Shown: positions 1 to 6,765, numbered from the stretch's first letter. The stretch: DNA of 6,849 nt from an uncultured Anaerotignum sp. (GCF_934277605.1 NZ_CAKQVD010000080.1:1-6849), one strand, 5' to 3'. Notes: generated by a model from the sequence alone, not told the origin. Made by a program: numbers and translations.

Positions 1-531
1 AAGCTGATTTTTGAAAACGAGGAAAACGGCGTGCGGTATTTCTGGGTGAAGCCCTCGGATGTGGCGGTTTATGTGGAAAGAGGTGCGGCGGATATCGGTG
101 TGGTTGGCAAGGACATCCTTCTGGAGCAATCCTCCGAGGTTTATGAGCTGCTGGATTTGGGTATGGGCAAATGCCGCATGGCTGTGGCAGGCGTGAAGGG
201 CGAGCGTCCCGATGTTGCGCATACTTTGCGGGTTGCGACAAAGTTTCCGAACATTGCCAGAGAGTTTTACAGAAAGCAGAGCAGAGAAATTGATATCATT
301 GAGCTGCATGGCTCCATTGAGATTGCCCCGATTTTGAAGATGAGTGATGTGATTGTGGATATCGTGGAGACGGGAACCACCTTAAAGGAAAACAACCTTG
401 AGGTTATCGAAACGATTGTGCCAATCAGTGCAAGATTGATTGCAAATAAGGCAAGCTATAAATTCAATAACCGGCAAATACGGCAGTTGTGTGAACGGAT
501 TGCGCAGGATTTGGAGAATGCGAACGGATGA
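1..531 (+). CDS. hisG: ATP phosphoribosyltransferase, short form (HisG), 5' end outside window
   Basis: HisG catalyses the first, committed step of histidine synthesis: ATP plus PRPP to phosphoribosyl-ATP and pyrophosphate, in the cytoplasm. The frame is open from base 1 and gives 176 residues before TGA. The first in-window codon corresponds to roughly residue 35-40 of a full protein, so only a short N-terminal part is missing. Visible family signatures are GAADIGVVGKD (in-window codons 28-38) and the PRPP-binding loop around ETGTTLKEN (codons 123-131). The protein stops soon after the RLIANKASYK segment and has no C-terminal ACT-like regulatory domain, so this is the short form, which in other bacteria works as a hetero-octamer with HisZ. 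Feedback inhibition by histidine would then act through HisZ, whose gene is not in the window. The stop lies 11 bases before the next start. Identification is firm; the true start cannot be seen. Confidence 0.96.
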   Translation, partial: KLIFENEENGVRYFWVKPSDVAVYVERGAADIGVVGKDILLEQSSEVYELLDLGMGKCRMAVAGVKGERPDVAHTLRVATKFPNIAREFYRKQSREIDIIELHGSIEIAPILKMSDVIVDIVETGTTLKENNLEVIETIVPISARLIANKASYKFNNRQIRQLCERIAQDLENANG

Positions 532-532
532 C

Positions 533-538
533 GGAGGG
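533..538 (+). promoter_or_regulatory. Shine-Dalgarno site of the acetyltransferase gene
   Basis: GGAGGG lies 4 bases before the ATG at 543. It decides between two in-frame starts. The ATG at 528 overlaps the hisG stop, but the sequence before it is weaker as a ribosome-binding site and it would add only MTEGA to the protein. The ATG at 543 has the strong site and gives a more natural N terminus. Confidence 0.65.
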
Positions 539-542
539 TGCT

Positions 543-1043
543 ATGAAACATTTGAAGATGGTAGCGGCATACGATTTTCATGCGGAGGTCGGTGTGTTGT
601 TTCAAGAATATATGGATATGCTTGTTGCGGGCGAACCGAAGTTCCGGGAATATCTTTCGATTCAGAATTACGAGCAGGAATTGGCGCACCTGGAGCAGAA
701 ATACGGCATGCCGGAGGGCAGGCTCTATCTGGCGTATTGGGATGGAGCGGCGGCAGGCTGTGTCGGTCTGCGGAAACTGAATGAAACACAATGCGAATTG
801 AAACGGCTGTATGTCCGCCCTGCGTTTCGGGGAAAGCAGCTTGGAAAACAGATGGTGGAGCGGATTTTGCAGGATGCGAAGGAAATCGGCTATGCGGAAA
901 TTCTGCTGGATACCCTGCCGTTTCTGCAAAGCGCGATTCGGCTGTATCGGGAGCTGGGCTTTGCGGAAATTCCCTGCTACAACGACAGCCCACTGGATAC
1001 CACCATTTATATGAAACTGGATTTGAATGAGGTGAAACGATGA
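543..1043 (+). CDS. GNAT-family N-acetyltransferase inside the his operon
   Basis: This is a predicted cytoplasmic 166-residue acetyl-CoA-dependent acyltransferase; its substrate is unknown. The fold is recognised from the C-terminal half. A beta-strand segment ELKRLYVRPAFRG (residues 85-97) leads into the acetyl-CoA pyrophosphate loop RGKQLG (96-101) and a helix. Then come the strand AEILLDTLP (118-126) and the late motif LYRELGF (134-140), with a closing TTIYMKLDL strand. Length is normal for a single-domain GNAT. The loop has Gln99 where the RxxGxG consensus has its first glycine. There is no signal peptide or membrane segment. The gene starts 11 bases after hisG and its stop overlaps the hisD start as ATGA, so it is very probably co-transcribed and translationally coupled with histidine genes. 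It is not one of the known pathway enzymes. It could modify a histidine intermediate, a protein or an unrelated small molecule; the sequence does not say which. Starting at 528 is the alternative. Confidence 0.85.
   Translation: MKHLKMVAAYDFHAEVGVLFQEYMDMLVAGEPKFREYLSIQNYEQELAHLEQKYGMPEGRLYLAYWDGAAAGCVGLRKLNETQCELKRLYVRPAFRGKQLGKQMVERILQDAKEIGYAEILLDTLPFLQSAIRLYRELGFAEIPCYNDSPLDTTIYMKLDLNEVKR
1029..1035 (+). promoter_or_regulatory. Shine-Dalgarno site of hisD
   Basis: GAGGTGA is fully complementary to the usual 3' end of bacterial 16S rRNA and ends 4 bases before the hisD ATG at 1040. It lies inside the last codons of the acetyltransferase gene, so it supports translation of hisD despite the 4-base gene overlap. 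Confidence 0.6.
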
Positions 1044-2323
1044 TTCGAACCTATGCATACAAAGACATTAAAATAGAAGAAATTTTTGCAAGAGAGGAAG
1101 AAAAAAACGATATTGCGGATGCTGTGGCAGAGATTATCGCAGAGGTACGCAAAAACGGAGATGCGGCTTTGCGGCAATATGCAGAGAAATTTGACGGTGC
1201 GGCACCTGCGGTGTTTGAGGTTTCCGCAGAGGAGAGAGCGGTGGCCTTTGCGGCGGCAGATGCGGCATTTGTGGAGATTTTAAAGGAGGCGGCGGCGCAT
1301 ATCCGTGCCTTCCATGAAAAACAGAAGCGGACGGATTTTGTGCTGACGGAGAGAGAGGGCGTTGTGCTGGGACAGAAAATCATCCCCTTGGACAGAGTGG
1401 GGCTATATGTCCCCGGTGGGACGGCAAGCTATCCCTCTACGGTGCTGATGGATTGTATTCCTGCGAAGCTTGCAGGGGTGCGGGAGGTCTGCATGGTGAC
1501 ACCTGCAAAGGACGGCAGACTGAACCCCGACATCATTGCGGCGGCGGAAATCGCAGGGGTTGACCGTATTTTTAAAATCGGCGGTGCGCAGGCGGTTGCG
1601 GCACTTGCATATGGAACGGAGAGCATTCCCCGTGTGGATAAAATTGTAGGCCCCGGAAATGCCTTTGTGGCAGAGGCGAAAAAGCAGGTGTTCGGGCGGG
1701 TTTCCATTGATATGATTGCAGGGCCGAGCGAAATTCTTGTGATTGCGGACGGCAATTCCGATGCGGAAATTGTGGCGGCGGATTTGCTTTCGCAGGCGGA
1801 GCATGACAAAATGGCATCGGCGGTTTTGGTAACGGAAAGTGCGGCATTGGCAAAGGCAGTTGCGCAGGAGGTGGAGCGGCAGATTCCCTTGCTGCCCAGA
1901 GCGGAAATTGCAAGGGCTTCGATTGACAGGAACGGGAAAATTATTCTTGTTTCGACGCTTGCGGAGGCGATTGCGGTTTCCAATGAGATTGCACCGGAGC
2001 ATTTGGAGCTTTGCGTGGATGAGCCGTTTCGGTATTTGGCGGACATTCGCCATGCCGGCTCGATTTTCTTGGGAAGAAACGCACCGGAGGCCTTGGGCGA
2101 TTATTTCGCAGGGCCGAACCACACCCTGCCGACAAGCGCAACGGCACGGTTTTCCTCTCCCTTGGGGGTGGATGATTTTGTGAAGCGTTCTTCCTTTACA
2201 TATTATACAAAAGAGGCACTGGCGGCAGAGGCGGAGAAAATCGGTTTCTTTGCCAGAAGGGAGGGCTTGGAGGCCCATGCCCGTTCCGCTTTGGTGCGAA
2301 AAGAGAAGGGGGTTATCCGATGA
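1040..2323 (+). CDS. hisD: Histidinol dehydrogenase (HisD)
   Basis: HisD performs the last two steps, oxidising L-histidinol through histidinal to L-histidine with two NAD+; it is a zinc-dependent homodimer in the cytoplasm. The 427-residue length is normal. Visible family blocks are VPGGTASYPST (residues 124-134), GGAQAVAALAYGT (181-193), VDKIVGPGN (199-207) and SIDMIAGPSEI (222-232). Residues matching the E. coli zinc ligands are Gln252, His255, Asp354 and His413. The catalytic pair is Glu320-His321 in NEIAPEHLEL, and His361 lies in AGPNHTLPT. All are intact, so the enzyme should be active. The ATG overlaps the acetyltransferase stop by 4 bases and the hisD stop overlaps the hisC start in the same way. 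The identification is essentially certain. Confidence 0.98.
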   Translation: MIRTYAYKDIKIEEIFAREEEKNDIADAVAEIIAEVRKNGDAALRQYAEKFDGAAPAVFEVSAEERAVAFAAADAAFVEILKEAAAHIRAFHEKQKRTDFVLTEREGVVLGQKIIPLDRVGLYVPGGTASYPSTVLMDCIPAKLAGVREVCMVTPAKDGRLNPDIIAAAEIAGVDRIFKIGGAQAVAALAYGTESIPRVDKIVGPGNAFVAEAKKQVFGRVSIDMIAGPSEILVIADGNSDAEIVAADLLSQAEHDKMASAVLVTESAALAKAVAQEVERQIPLLPRAEIARASIDRNGKIILVSTLAEAIAVSNEIAPEHLELCVDEPFRYLADIRHAGSIFLGRNAPEALGDYFAGPNHTLPTSATARFSSPLGVDDFVKRSSFTYYTKEALAAEAEKIGFFARREGLEAHARSALVRKEKGVIR

Positions 2324-3387
2324 GTAGATTTATGAGTCCACGTTTTGCGGGCTTGGAGGCATATACACCCGGCGAACAGCCGCAGGATCAGCAATATGTG
2401 AAGCTGAACACGAATGAATCGCCCTATCCGCCCTCGCCTGAGGTGGTGGCGGCAATTTCCGCCGATGCGGTCAGAAGGCTGAACCTTTATCCCGACCCGA
2501 CGGGGAGGGGGCTGAAGGAAGGGCTGGCGGCACTTTACGGCGTGCAGGCGGAGAATGTTTTTCTTTCCAACGGCTCGGATGATATTTTGAATTTTGCCTT
2601 TATGGCGTTTTGTGACAGGGAAAGGGGGGTGGCGTTCCCCGATATCAGCTATGGCTTTTATTCCGTTTATGCCGACCTTTATGATGTGGACTGCGTGAGG
2701 CTGCCACTGCGGGAGGATTTCAGCATAGATTATCGGGATTACTGCGGCATTGGCAGAATGGTTGTGATTGCCAACCCCAACGCACCGACGGGAATGGTGC
2801 TTTCCCTTGCGGAGATTGAGGAAATTTTGAAAACGAACCCCGACTGCCTTGTGCTGATTGATGAGGCCTATGTGGATTTTGGCGGGACAAGCTGTGTGGA
2901 GCTGATTCATCAATATGATAATTTGCTTGTGGTGCAGACCTTCAGCAAATCACGCTCGATGGCAGGGGCAAGATTGGGCTTTGCCATCGCAAATGCAGAG
3001 ATTATTGCGGATTTGGAGAAAATCAAATATTCCACAAACCCCTATAACATCAACCGTTTAACCCTGCTTGCGGGCGAGGCGGCGGTGGAAAGCAATGCCT
3101 ATTACATGGAAAATGCAAAGAAAATTGCAAAAACCAGAGAAAATGCAACGGAAAGACTGCGGCAGATGGGCTTTACCGTTTTGGATTCCAAGGCGAATTT
3201 CATTTTTGCAAGGCATGAAAGCGTAAGCGGCAAAGTGCTTTATGAGGAATTGAAGAAAAAGGGCGTTTTGGTGCGCTTTTGGGGCAAGGAGCGGATTGCG
3301 GATTTTCTGCGGATTACCATTGGCACACCGGAGGAAATGGAGATTTTATTTGCGAAAACAGCGGAAATTTTAGAGGAGAGGGATTGA
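2320..3387 (+). CDS. hisC: Histidinol-phosphate aminotransferase (HisC)
   Basis: HisC converts imidazole acetol phosphate and glutamate to L-histidinol phosphate and 2-oxoglutarate; it is a PLP-dependent fold type I class II aminotransferase. The 355 residues are a normal length. The substrate and cofactor landmarks are LNTNESPYPP (29-38), LSNGSDDIL (82-90), ANPNAPTG (151-158), the PLP-ring aspartate in IDEAYVDF (Asp181), the Schiff-base lysine in TFSKSRSMAGARLGF (Lys210, with Arg218 for PLP phosphate) and the C-terminal carboxylate-binding Arg331 in FLRITIG. The start at 2320 forms ATGA with the hisD stop and has AAGGGGG 7 bases upstream. A second ATG at 2332 is less well supported. HisC-like enzymes can also act on aromatic amino acids, but the operon position makes histidine the main role. 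Confidence 0.96.
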   Translation: MSRFMSPRFAGLEAYTPGEQPQDQQYVKLNTNESPYPPSPEVVAAISADAVRRLNLYPDPTGRGLKEGLAALYGVQAENVFLSNGSDDILNFAFMAFCDRERGVAFPDISYGFYSVYADLYDVDCVRLPLREDFSIDYRDYCGIGRMVVIANPNAPTGMVLSLAEIEEILKTNPDCLVLIDEAYVDFGGTSCVELIHQYDNLLVVQTFSKSRSMAGARLGFAIANAEIIADLEKIKYSTNPYNINRLTLLAGEAAVESNAYYMENAKKIAKTRENATERLRQMGFTVLDSKANFIFARHESVSGKVLYEELKKKGVLVRFWGKERIADFLRITIGTPEEMEILFAKTAEILEERD

Positions 3388-3388
3388 C

Positions 3389-3976
3389 ATGAGAAAAAGC
3401 GAGGTACTCAGAAGAACCGCAGAAACGGACATTCACTTATCCCTTTGCTTGGATGGCACTGGGGAAAGCAGCATCCACACGGGTGTCGGCTTTTTAGACC
3501 ACATGCTGACGCTTTTTGCAAAGCACGGAAGATTTGATTTGGATGTGGTCTGCAAGGGAGACATTGAGGTGGATGACCACCATAGCGTTGAGGACATCGG
3601 GATTTGCTTGGGAGAAGCATTTGCCGAGGCCTTGGGCGAGGGCAGAGGGATTGCCCGTTACGGTGACATTACTCTGCCGATGGATGAGGCTTTGATTTTG
3701 GCGGCGGTTGACCTTGGCGGCAGAAGCCATTTGGAATTTGGCTTGGAGATTCCGACGGAGAAGGTCGGGACATTTGACACGGAGCTGGTTGAGGAATTTT
3801 TTATCGCCTTTGTGCGACATGCGAAGCTGAATTTGCATTTATTGCAGATGAGGGGAAAAAATTCCCATCATATCATTGAGGGTGCGTTTAAGGCGGTGGC
3901 GAGAGCCTTGGCGAAGGCGGCTGCCATTGAGCAGGCGTATGCAGATGAAATTCCTTCTACGAAGGGGGTGCTGTGA
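3389..3976 (+). CDS. hisB: Imidazoleglycerol-phosphate dehydratase, monofunctional (HisB)
   Basis: HisB removes water from imidazole glycerol phosphate to give imidazole acetol phosphate; the enzyme is a manganese-dependent 24-mer in characterised members. The 195 residues cover only the dehydratase domain. There is no N-terminal HAD phosphatase part as found in the bifunctional E. coli protein. Diagnostic motifs are GVGFLDHML (32-40), VDDHHSVEDIG (61-71) and GKNSHHIIEGAFKA (156-169), which supply the metal ligands His38, His64, His65, Glu68, His160, His161 and Glu164. The C-terminal STKG (190-193) is also typical. The gene begins 1 base after the hisC stop with GAGGAGAGGG upstream. Because the phosphatase activity is absent here, a separate histidinol-phosphatase is needed, and one begins at the end of the window. 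Confidence 0.98.
   Translation: MRKSEVLRRTAETDIHLSLCLDGTGESSIHTGVGFLDHMLTLFAKHGRFDLDVVCKGDIEVDDHHSVEDIGICLGEAFAEALGEGRGIARYGDITLPMDEALILAAVDLGGRSHLEFGLEIPTEKVGTFDTELVEEFFIAFVRHAKLNLHLLQMRGKNSHHIIEGAFKAVARALAKAAAIEQAYADEIPSTKGVL
3962..3968 (+). promoter_or_regulatory. Shine-Dalgarno site of hisH
   Basis: AAGGGGG ends 7 bases before the ATG at 3976 and only 4 bases before the GTG at 3973. Spacing therefore favours ATG 3976, which also yields the usual HisH N terminus MVAIIDYGVGN without an extra methionine. Confidence 0.6.
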
Positions 3977-4593
3977 TGGTTGCGATTATTGATTATGGTG
4001 TGGGGAATTTGTTTTCCCTGCAAAGCTCCCTGAAATTCATCGGGGTGGAGGCAAGGGTTACGCATGACATTGCGGAAATCAAGGCGGCTGACAGAATCAT
4101 TCTGCCCGGTGTGGGTGCATTTGCGGATGCGATTCATAAGCTGCGCCAAAGCGGCATGGAGCAGGTTGTTTTGGAGGAGGCGGCGAACGGAAAGCCGCTG
4201 CTTGGCATTTGCTTGGGTATGCAGATGCTTTTGGAGAAGAATTATGAATACGGCGAGCATGAGGGCTTGGGCTTGATTGCGGGCAGTGTGAAGCCGATTG
4301 CGCCCATGGTGGAGGCGGGGCTGAAGGTGCCGCACATTGGGTGGAATCGGCTGATTTTCCCGAAGGATAAGGAAAAATCGAAGCTGTTTCAATACATCAA
4401 TGAGGGCGACTGCGTTTATTTCGTTCATTCCTATGCGGGCGTGGATTGCGATGCCTTTGTTTCTGCGAGAACGGAATACGGTGCCATGCTGACGGCGGCG
4501 GTGGAAAACGGCAATGTTTACGGCACGCAGTTTCATCCCGAAAAAAGCGGCGAGGTCGGCTTGAAGATTTTGAAGGCATTTTGCGAATTGTGA
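3976..4593 (+). CDS. hisH: Imidazole glycerol phosphate synthase, glutamine amidotransferase subunit (HisH)
   Basis: HisH hydrolyses glutamine and passes ammonia through a channel to HisF, its partner in imidazole glycerol phosphate synthase. The 205 residues are one class I amidotransferase domain. The catalytic triad is visible: nucleophile Cys79 in LLGICLGMQ, and His187 and Glu189 in GTQFHPEKSG. The loop PGVGAF (44-49) forms the oxyanion region, and the family-specific segments VPHIGWN (118-124) and YFVHSY (148-153) are present. The chosen ATG overlaps the hisB stop by 1 base (TGATG). A GTG at 3973 would add only one residue. The HisF partner is encoded two genes downstream, after hisA, which is a common order in bacteria. 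Confidence 0.97.
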   Translation: MVAIIDYGVGNLFSLQSSLKFIGVEARVTHDIAEIKAADRIILPGVGAFADAIHKLRQSGMEQVVLEEAANGKPLLGICLGMQMLLEKNYEYGEHEGLGLIAGSVKPIAPMVEAGLKVPHIGWNRLIFPKDKEKSKLFQYINEGDCVYFVHSYAGVDCDAFVSARTEYGAMLTAAVENGNVYGTQFHPEKSGEVGLKILKAFCEL

Positions 4594-4611
4594 GAAAGGG
4601 GGAAGGATTCT

Positions 4612-5337
4612 ATGGAATTATTTCCTGCGATTGATTTGATTGACGGCTGTGCGGTGCGTCTGGTGAAGGGCGATTATGCACAGAAAACGATATACAGCGA
4701 AGCACCTGCCGAGGTGGCACGCTCCTTTGCGGCGGCAGGGGCGAAATATCTCCATGTGGTTGATTTGGAGGGGGCGAAGGATGGCGGCACGCCCAATCTG
4801 GAAACCATTCAAACGATTGTGAAGGAAAGCGGACTTCTGGTTGAGGTGGGCGGCGGCATTCGCTCCGAGGAAGTCATCAAGGCCTATCTGGATGCAGGTG
4901 TGTTTCGTGTGATTCTGGGGACGGCGGCGGTGCAAAAGCCTGCTTTTCTGGAGGAAATGGTGCGAAAATACGGCGAGAGGATTGCTGTCGGTGTGGATGT
5001 GAAGGACGGGAAGGTTGCCATTCATGGCTGGACGGAGGTTTCCGAGGAGGATTGCTTCGACTTTTGCGAGAAGCTGCAAAAAATCGGCGTGAAAACGATT
5101 ATTTGTACGGATATTTCCAAGGATGGCTTGCTTTCGGGGACGAATTTGGAGCTTTATCGACAGCTTTCCGAAAAATGCAGTGTGGACATTGTTGCAAGCG
5201 GCGGCGTGACGACACTGGATGATGTGAAAAGGCTTGCGGAGCTGCGGCTTTCCGGTGCGATTTTGGGCAAGGCACTTTATACGGGGAGCATTGATTTACA
5301 GGCGGCTGTGGCACTGACGAAGGAGGGCGAGCAATGA
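4612..5337 (+). CDS. hisA: ProFAR isomerase (HisA), phosphoribosylformimino-5-aminoimidazole carboxamide ribotide isomerase
   Basis: HisA opens the aminoaldose ring of ProFAR to the aminoketose PRFAR by an Amadori rearrangement. It is a 241-residue (beta-alpha)8 barrel of normal length. The general base Asp8 is in FPAIDLIDG and the general acid Asp129 is in VGVDVKDG. Phosphate-binding glycine loops are EVGGGIRS (78-85) and VASGGVTT (194-201), one in each half of the barrel. GW (139-140) and TDISKDG (166-172) also fit the family. It starts 18 bases after hisH, with a purine-rich tract upstream that contains AAGGGGG and AAGGA. Its stop overlaps hisF. The motifs are those of HisA rather than of its barrel relative HisF. 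The bifunctional PriA type, which also does the TrpF reaction, is known from actinobacteria and is not suggested here. Confidence 0.97.
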   Translation: MELFPAIDLIDGCAVRLVKGDYAQKTIYSEAPAEVARSFAAAGAKYLHVVDLEGAKDGGTPNLETIQTIVKESGLLVEVGGGIRSEEVIKAYLDAGVFRVILGTAAVQKPAFLEEMVRKYGERIAVGVDVKDGKVAIHGWTEVSEEDCFDFCEKLQKIGVKTIICTDISKDGLLSGTNLELYRQLSEKCSVDIVASGGVTTLDDVKRLAELRLSGAILGKALYTGSIDLQAAVALTKEGEQ

Positions 5338-6092
5338 TTACAAAAAGAATCATTCCCTGCTTGGATGTCAAGGACGGCAGAGTGGTTAAGGGTGTGAAAT
5401 TTGAAGGACTTGCGGATGTTTCCTCTCCTGTGGAGTTAGGAAAATATTACAGCGATTGCGGTGCGGATGAGCTTGTGTTTTATGACATTACGGCATCGGC
5501 AGAGGGCAGAGCGCTTTTTACCGACATTTTAAAAGAGGTGGCGCAGAATATCTTTATTCCCTTGACGGTGGGCGGCGGCATCAACACCCTGGAGGATTTT
5601 GACCGTGTGCTGAAATGCGGTGCGGATAAGGTCAGCGTGAACAGCGGCGCTATCAAAAATCCCGCTTTGATTCGGGAGGCGGCGCAAAAATACGGTGACC
5701 AATGCGTTGTGCTTTCTGTGGATGTGAAGCGTGTGGACGGCAAATTTATGGTGTTTGCCAAGGGCGGCAGAGAGAACACCGGCATGGAGGCATTGGATTG
5801 GATTCGGCGGTGTGTCGAGATGGGCGCAGGCGAGGTGGTTGTCAACAGCATTGACACGGACGGCGTGAAGCAGGGGTTTGACTTGGAGCTGCTGCGGCAG
5901 GTTTGTGCTTTGGTCAATGTGCCTGTGATTGCATCGGGCGGTGCAGGCTGTATTGAGGACTTTGTGACGCTGTTCCGAGAGATTCCTGATATTGATGCAG
6001 GCTTGGCGGCCTCTATTTTCCATTTCGGAGAGGTGGAAATTTCCGCATTGAAGGAACGGCTTGCGTCGGAGGGCATTATCGTCCGCAGATAG
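5334..6092 (+). CDS. hisF: Imidazole glycerol phosphate synthase, cyclase subunit (HisF)
   Basis: HisF uses ammonia from HisH to split and cyclise PRFAR into imidazole glycerol phosphate and AICAR, the latter feeding back into purine synthesis. The 252 residues form a (beta-alpha)8 barrel. The catalytic aspartates are Asp11 in IPCLDVKDG and Asp130 in LSVDVKRVDG, the same spacing as in characterised enzymes. Phosphate-binding loops are TVGGGINT (78-85) and ASGGAG (200-205). KGGRENTG (143-150) and NSIDTDG (171-177) are further HisF signatures. The start codon overlaps the hisA stop as ATGA, with AGGAGG at 5321-5326. HisA and HisF are paralogues, each built from two similar half-barrels, which explains their matching motifs. 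Confidence 0.98.
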   Translation: MITKRIIPCLDVKDGRVVKGVKFEGLADVSSPVELGKYYSDCGADELVFYDITASAEGRALFTDILKEVAQNIFIPLTVGGGINTLEDFDRVLKCGADKVSVNSGAIKNPALIREAAQKYGDQCVVLSVDVKRVDGKFMVFAKGGRENTGMEALDWIRRCVEMGAGEVVVNSIDTDGVKQGFDLELLRQVCALVNVPVIASGGAGCIEDFVTLFREIPDIDAGLAASIFHFGEVEISALKERLASEGIIVRR

Positions 6093-6099
6093 GAGAAGG

Positions 6100-6106
6100 A
6101 AGGGAG
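6100..6106 (+). promoter_or_regulatory. Shine-Dalgarno site of hisIE inside a 22-base purine tract
   Basis: Bases 6091-6112 are all purines and contain several overlapping ribosome-binding candidates. AAGGGAG, 8 bases before the GTG at 6115, has the best spacing. It supports the GTG over any upstream in-frame start: the frame is open back to a TTG at 6061, but that codon lies inside hisF. Confidence 0.55.
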
Positions 6107-6114
6107 AGAAGGCT

Positions 6115-6765
6115 GTGTTAAATATAGAAGAATTGCGTTTTGATGAAAAAGGGTTGATACCCGCAGTTGTTGTGGACACCTACAGCAAAAGGGTGTTGAC
6201 AGTGGCTTACATGAACAGGGAAAGCCTTGCCATCAGCATGAAGGAGGGCAGAACGTGCTTTTGGTCCCGTTCCAGAGGGGAGCTTTGGAGAAAGGGCGAA
6301 ACGAGCGGCAATGTGCAGCATATTGTATCCATCACGGCAGATTGCGACAGGGATGCATTGACGGTTGAGGTGGCGAAGGAGGGCCCTGCCTGCCATCTGG
6401 GGACGGAATCCTGCTTTTCGGATTTGGTGTATGTGAATCCTGCATATCAATCCTTCTCGGCAGACGGCTTGATGGAAATGCTTGCGGGCAGAAAAGAGAA
6501 GATGCCCGAAGGCTCCTACACAACCTACCTTTTTGAAAAGGGTTTGGATAAGATTTTGAAAAAAATCGGCGAGGAATGTACCGAGGTTATCATTGCGGCA
6601 AAGGCAGAGGACAAAGCGGAAACCATTTATGAAATTGCGGATTTGACGTATCATGTGATGGTGCTGATGACGGAGCAGGGCATTTCCTTGGAGGATATCC
6701 GAAAGGAGCTGGCAAAAAGACACATCATTGACCACAAGGTAAAGCAGGAGAAGATGACAAAATGA
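6115..6765 (+). CDS. hisIE: Bifunctional phosphoribosyl-AMP cyclohydrolase / phosphoribosyl-ATP pyrophosphatase (HisIE)
   Basis: This 216-residue fusion does steps 2 and 3: the HisE part hydrolyses phosphoribosyl-ATP to phosphoribosyl-AMP, then the HisI part opens the adenine ring. The N-terminal cyclohydrolase (about residues 1-110) shows FWSRSRGELWRKGETSGN (49-66), the metal-binding DCDRD (76-80) and the zinc cysteines Cys77, Cys93 and Cys100 (the latter two in ACHLGTESCF). The C-terminal pyrophosphatase (about 130-210) is an all-alpha MazG-like domain with GEECTEV (152-158; Glu153, Glu154 and Glu157) and EIADLTYH (173-180; Glu173 and Asp176). Both active sites look complete. I chose the GTG start because it follows a good ribosome site and gives the usual short N terminus. 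The gene follows hisF after 22 bases and overlaps the next gene by 4 bases. The HisI-HisE domain order is the common one. Confidence 0.96.
   Translation: MLNIEELRFDEKGLIPAVVVDTYSKRVLTVAYMNRESLAISMKEGRTCFWSRSRGELWRKGETSGNVQHIVSITADCDRDALTVEVAKEGPACHLGTESCFSDLVYVNPAYQSFSADGLMEMLAGRKEKMPEGSYTTYLFEKGLDKILKKIGEECTEVIIAAKAEDKAETIYEIADLTYHVMVLMTEQGISLEDIRKELAKRHIIDHKVKQEKMTK
6746..6750 (+). promoter_or_regulatory. Probable Shine-Dalgarno site of the PHP phosphatase gene
   Basis: AGGAG lies 11 bases before the ATG at 6762, a longer gap than at the other genes in the window. With the ATGA overlap, the gene may rely partly on coupling to hisIE translation. The alternative in-frame ATG at 6780 has no good site in front of it. 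Confidence 0.4.

Noticed and set aside
456..1058. A 200-codon open frame on the - strand opposite the acetyltransferase, as a possible alternative gene.
   Set aside because: The + strand frame has clear GNAT motifs, a ribosome-binding site and coupling to hisD; the - strand product has none of these.
1403..2278. A 291-codon open frame on the - strand opposite hisD.
   Set aside because: It lies wholly opposite a clearly coding gene, its translation is rich in Cys, Arg and His with no recognisable domain, and it is explained by the codon bias of hisD.
2203..2913. A 236-codon open frame on the - strand across the hisD-hisC junction.
   Set aside because: It is antisense to two confirmed genes, has low-complexity composition and no family motif.
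4594..4611. The hisH-hisA gap as a possible terminator or internal promoter.
   Set aside because: It is 18 bases, purine-rich, with no inverted repeat, T-run or -10/-35 pair; it is best read as a ribosome-binding region.
4846..5954. Repeated GGCGGCGGCAT-like motifs in hisA and hisF as a possible DNA repeat.
   Set aside because: They encode the phosphate-binding VGGGI loops of paralogous barrel proteins, so protein homology explains the similarity.
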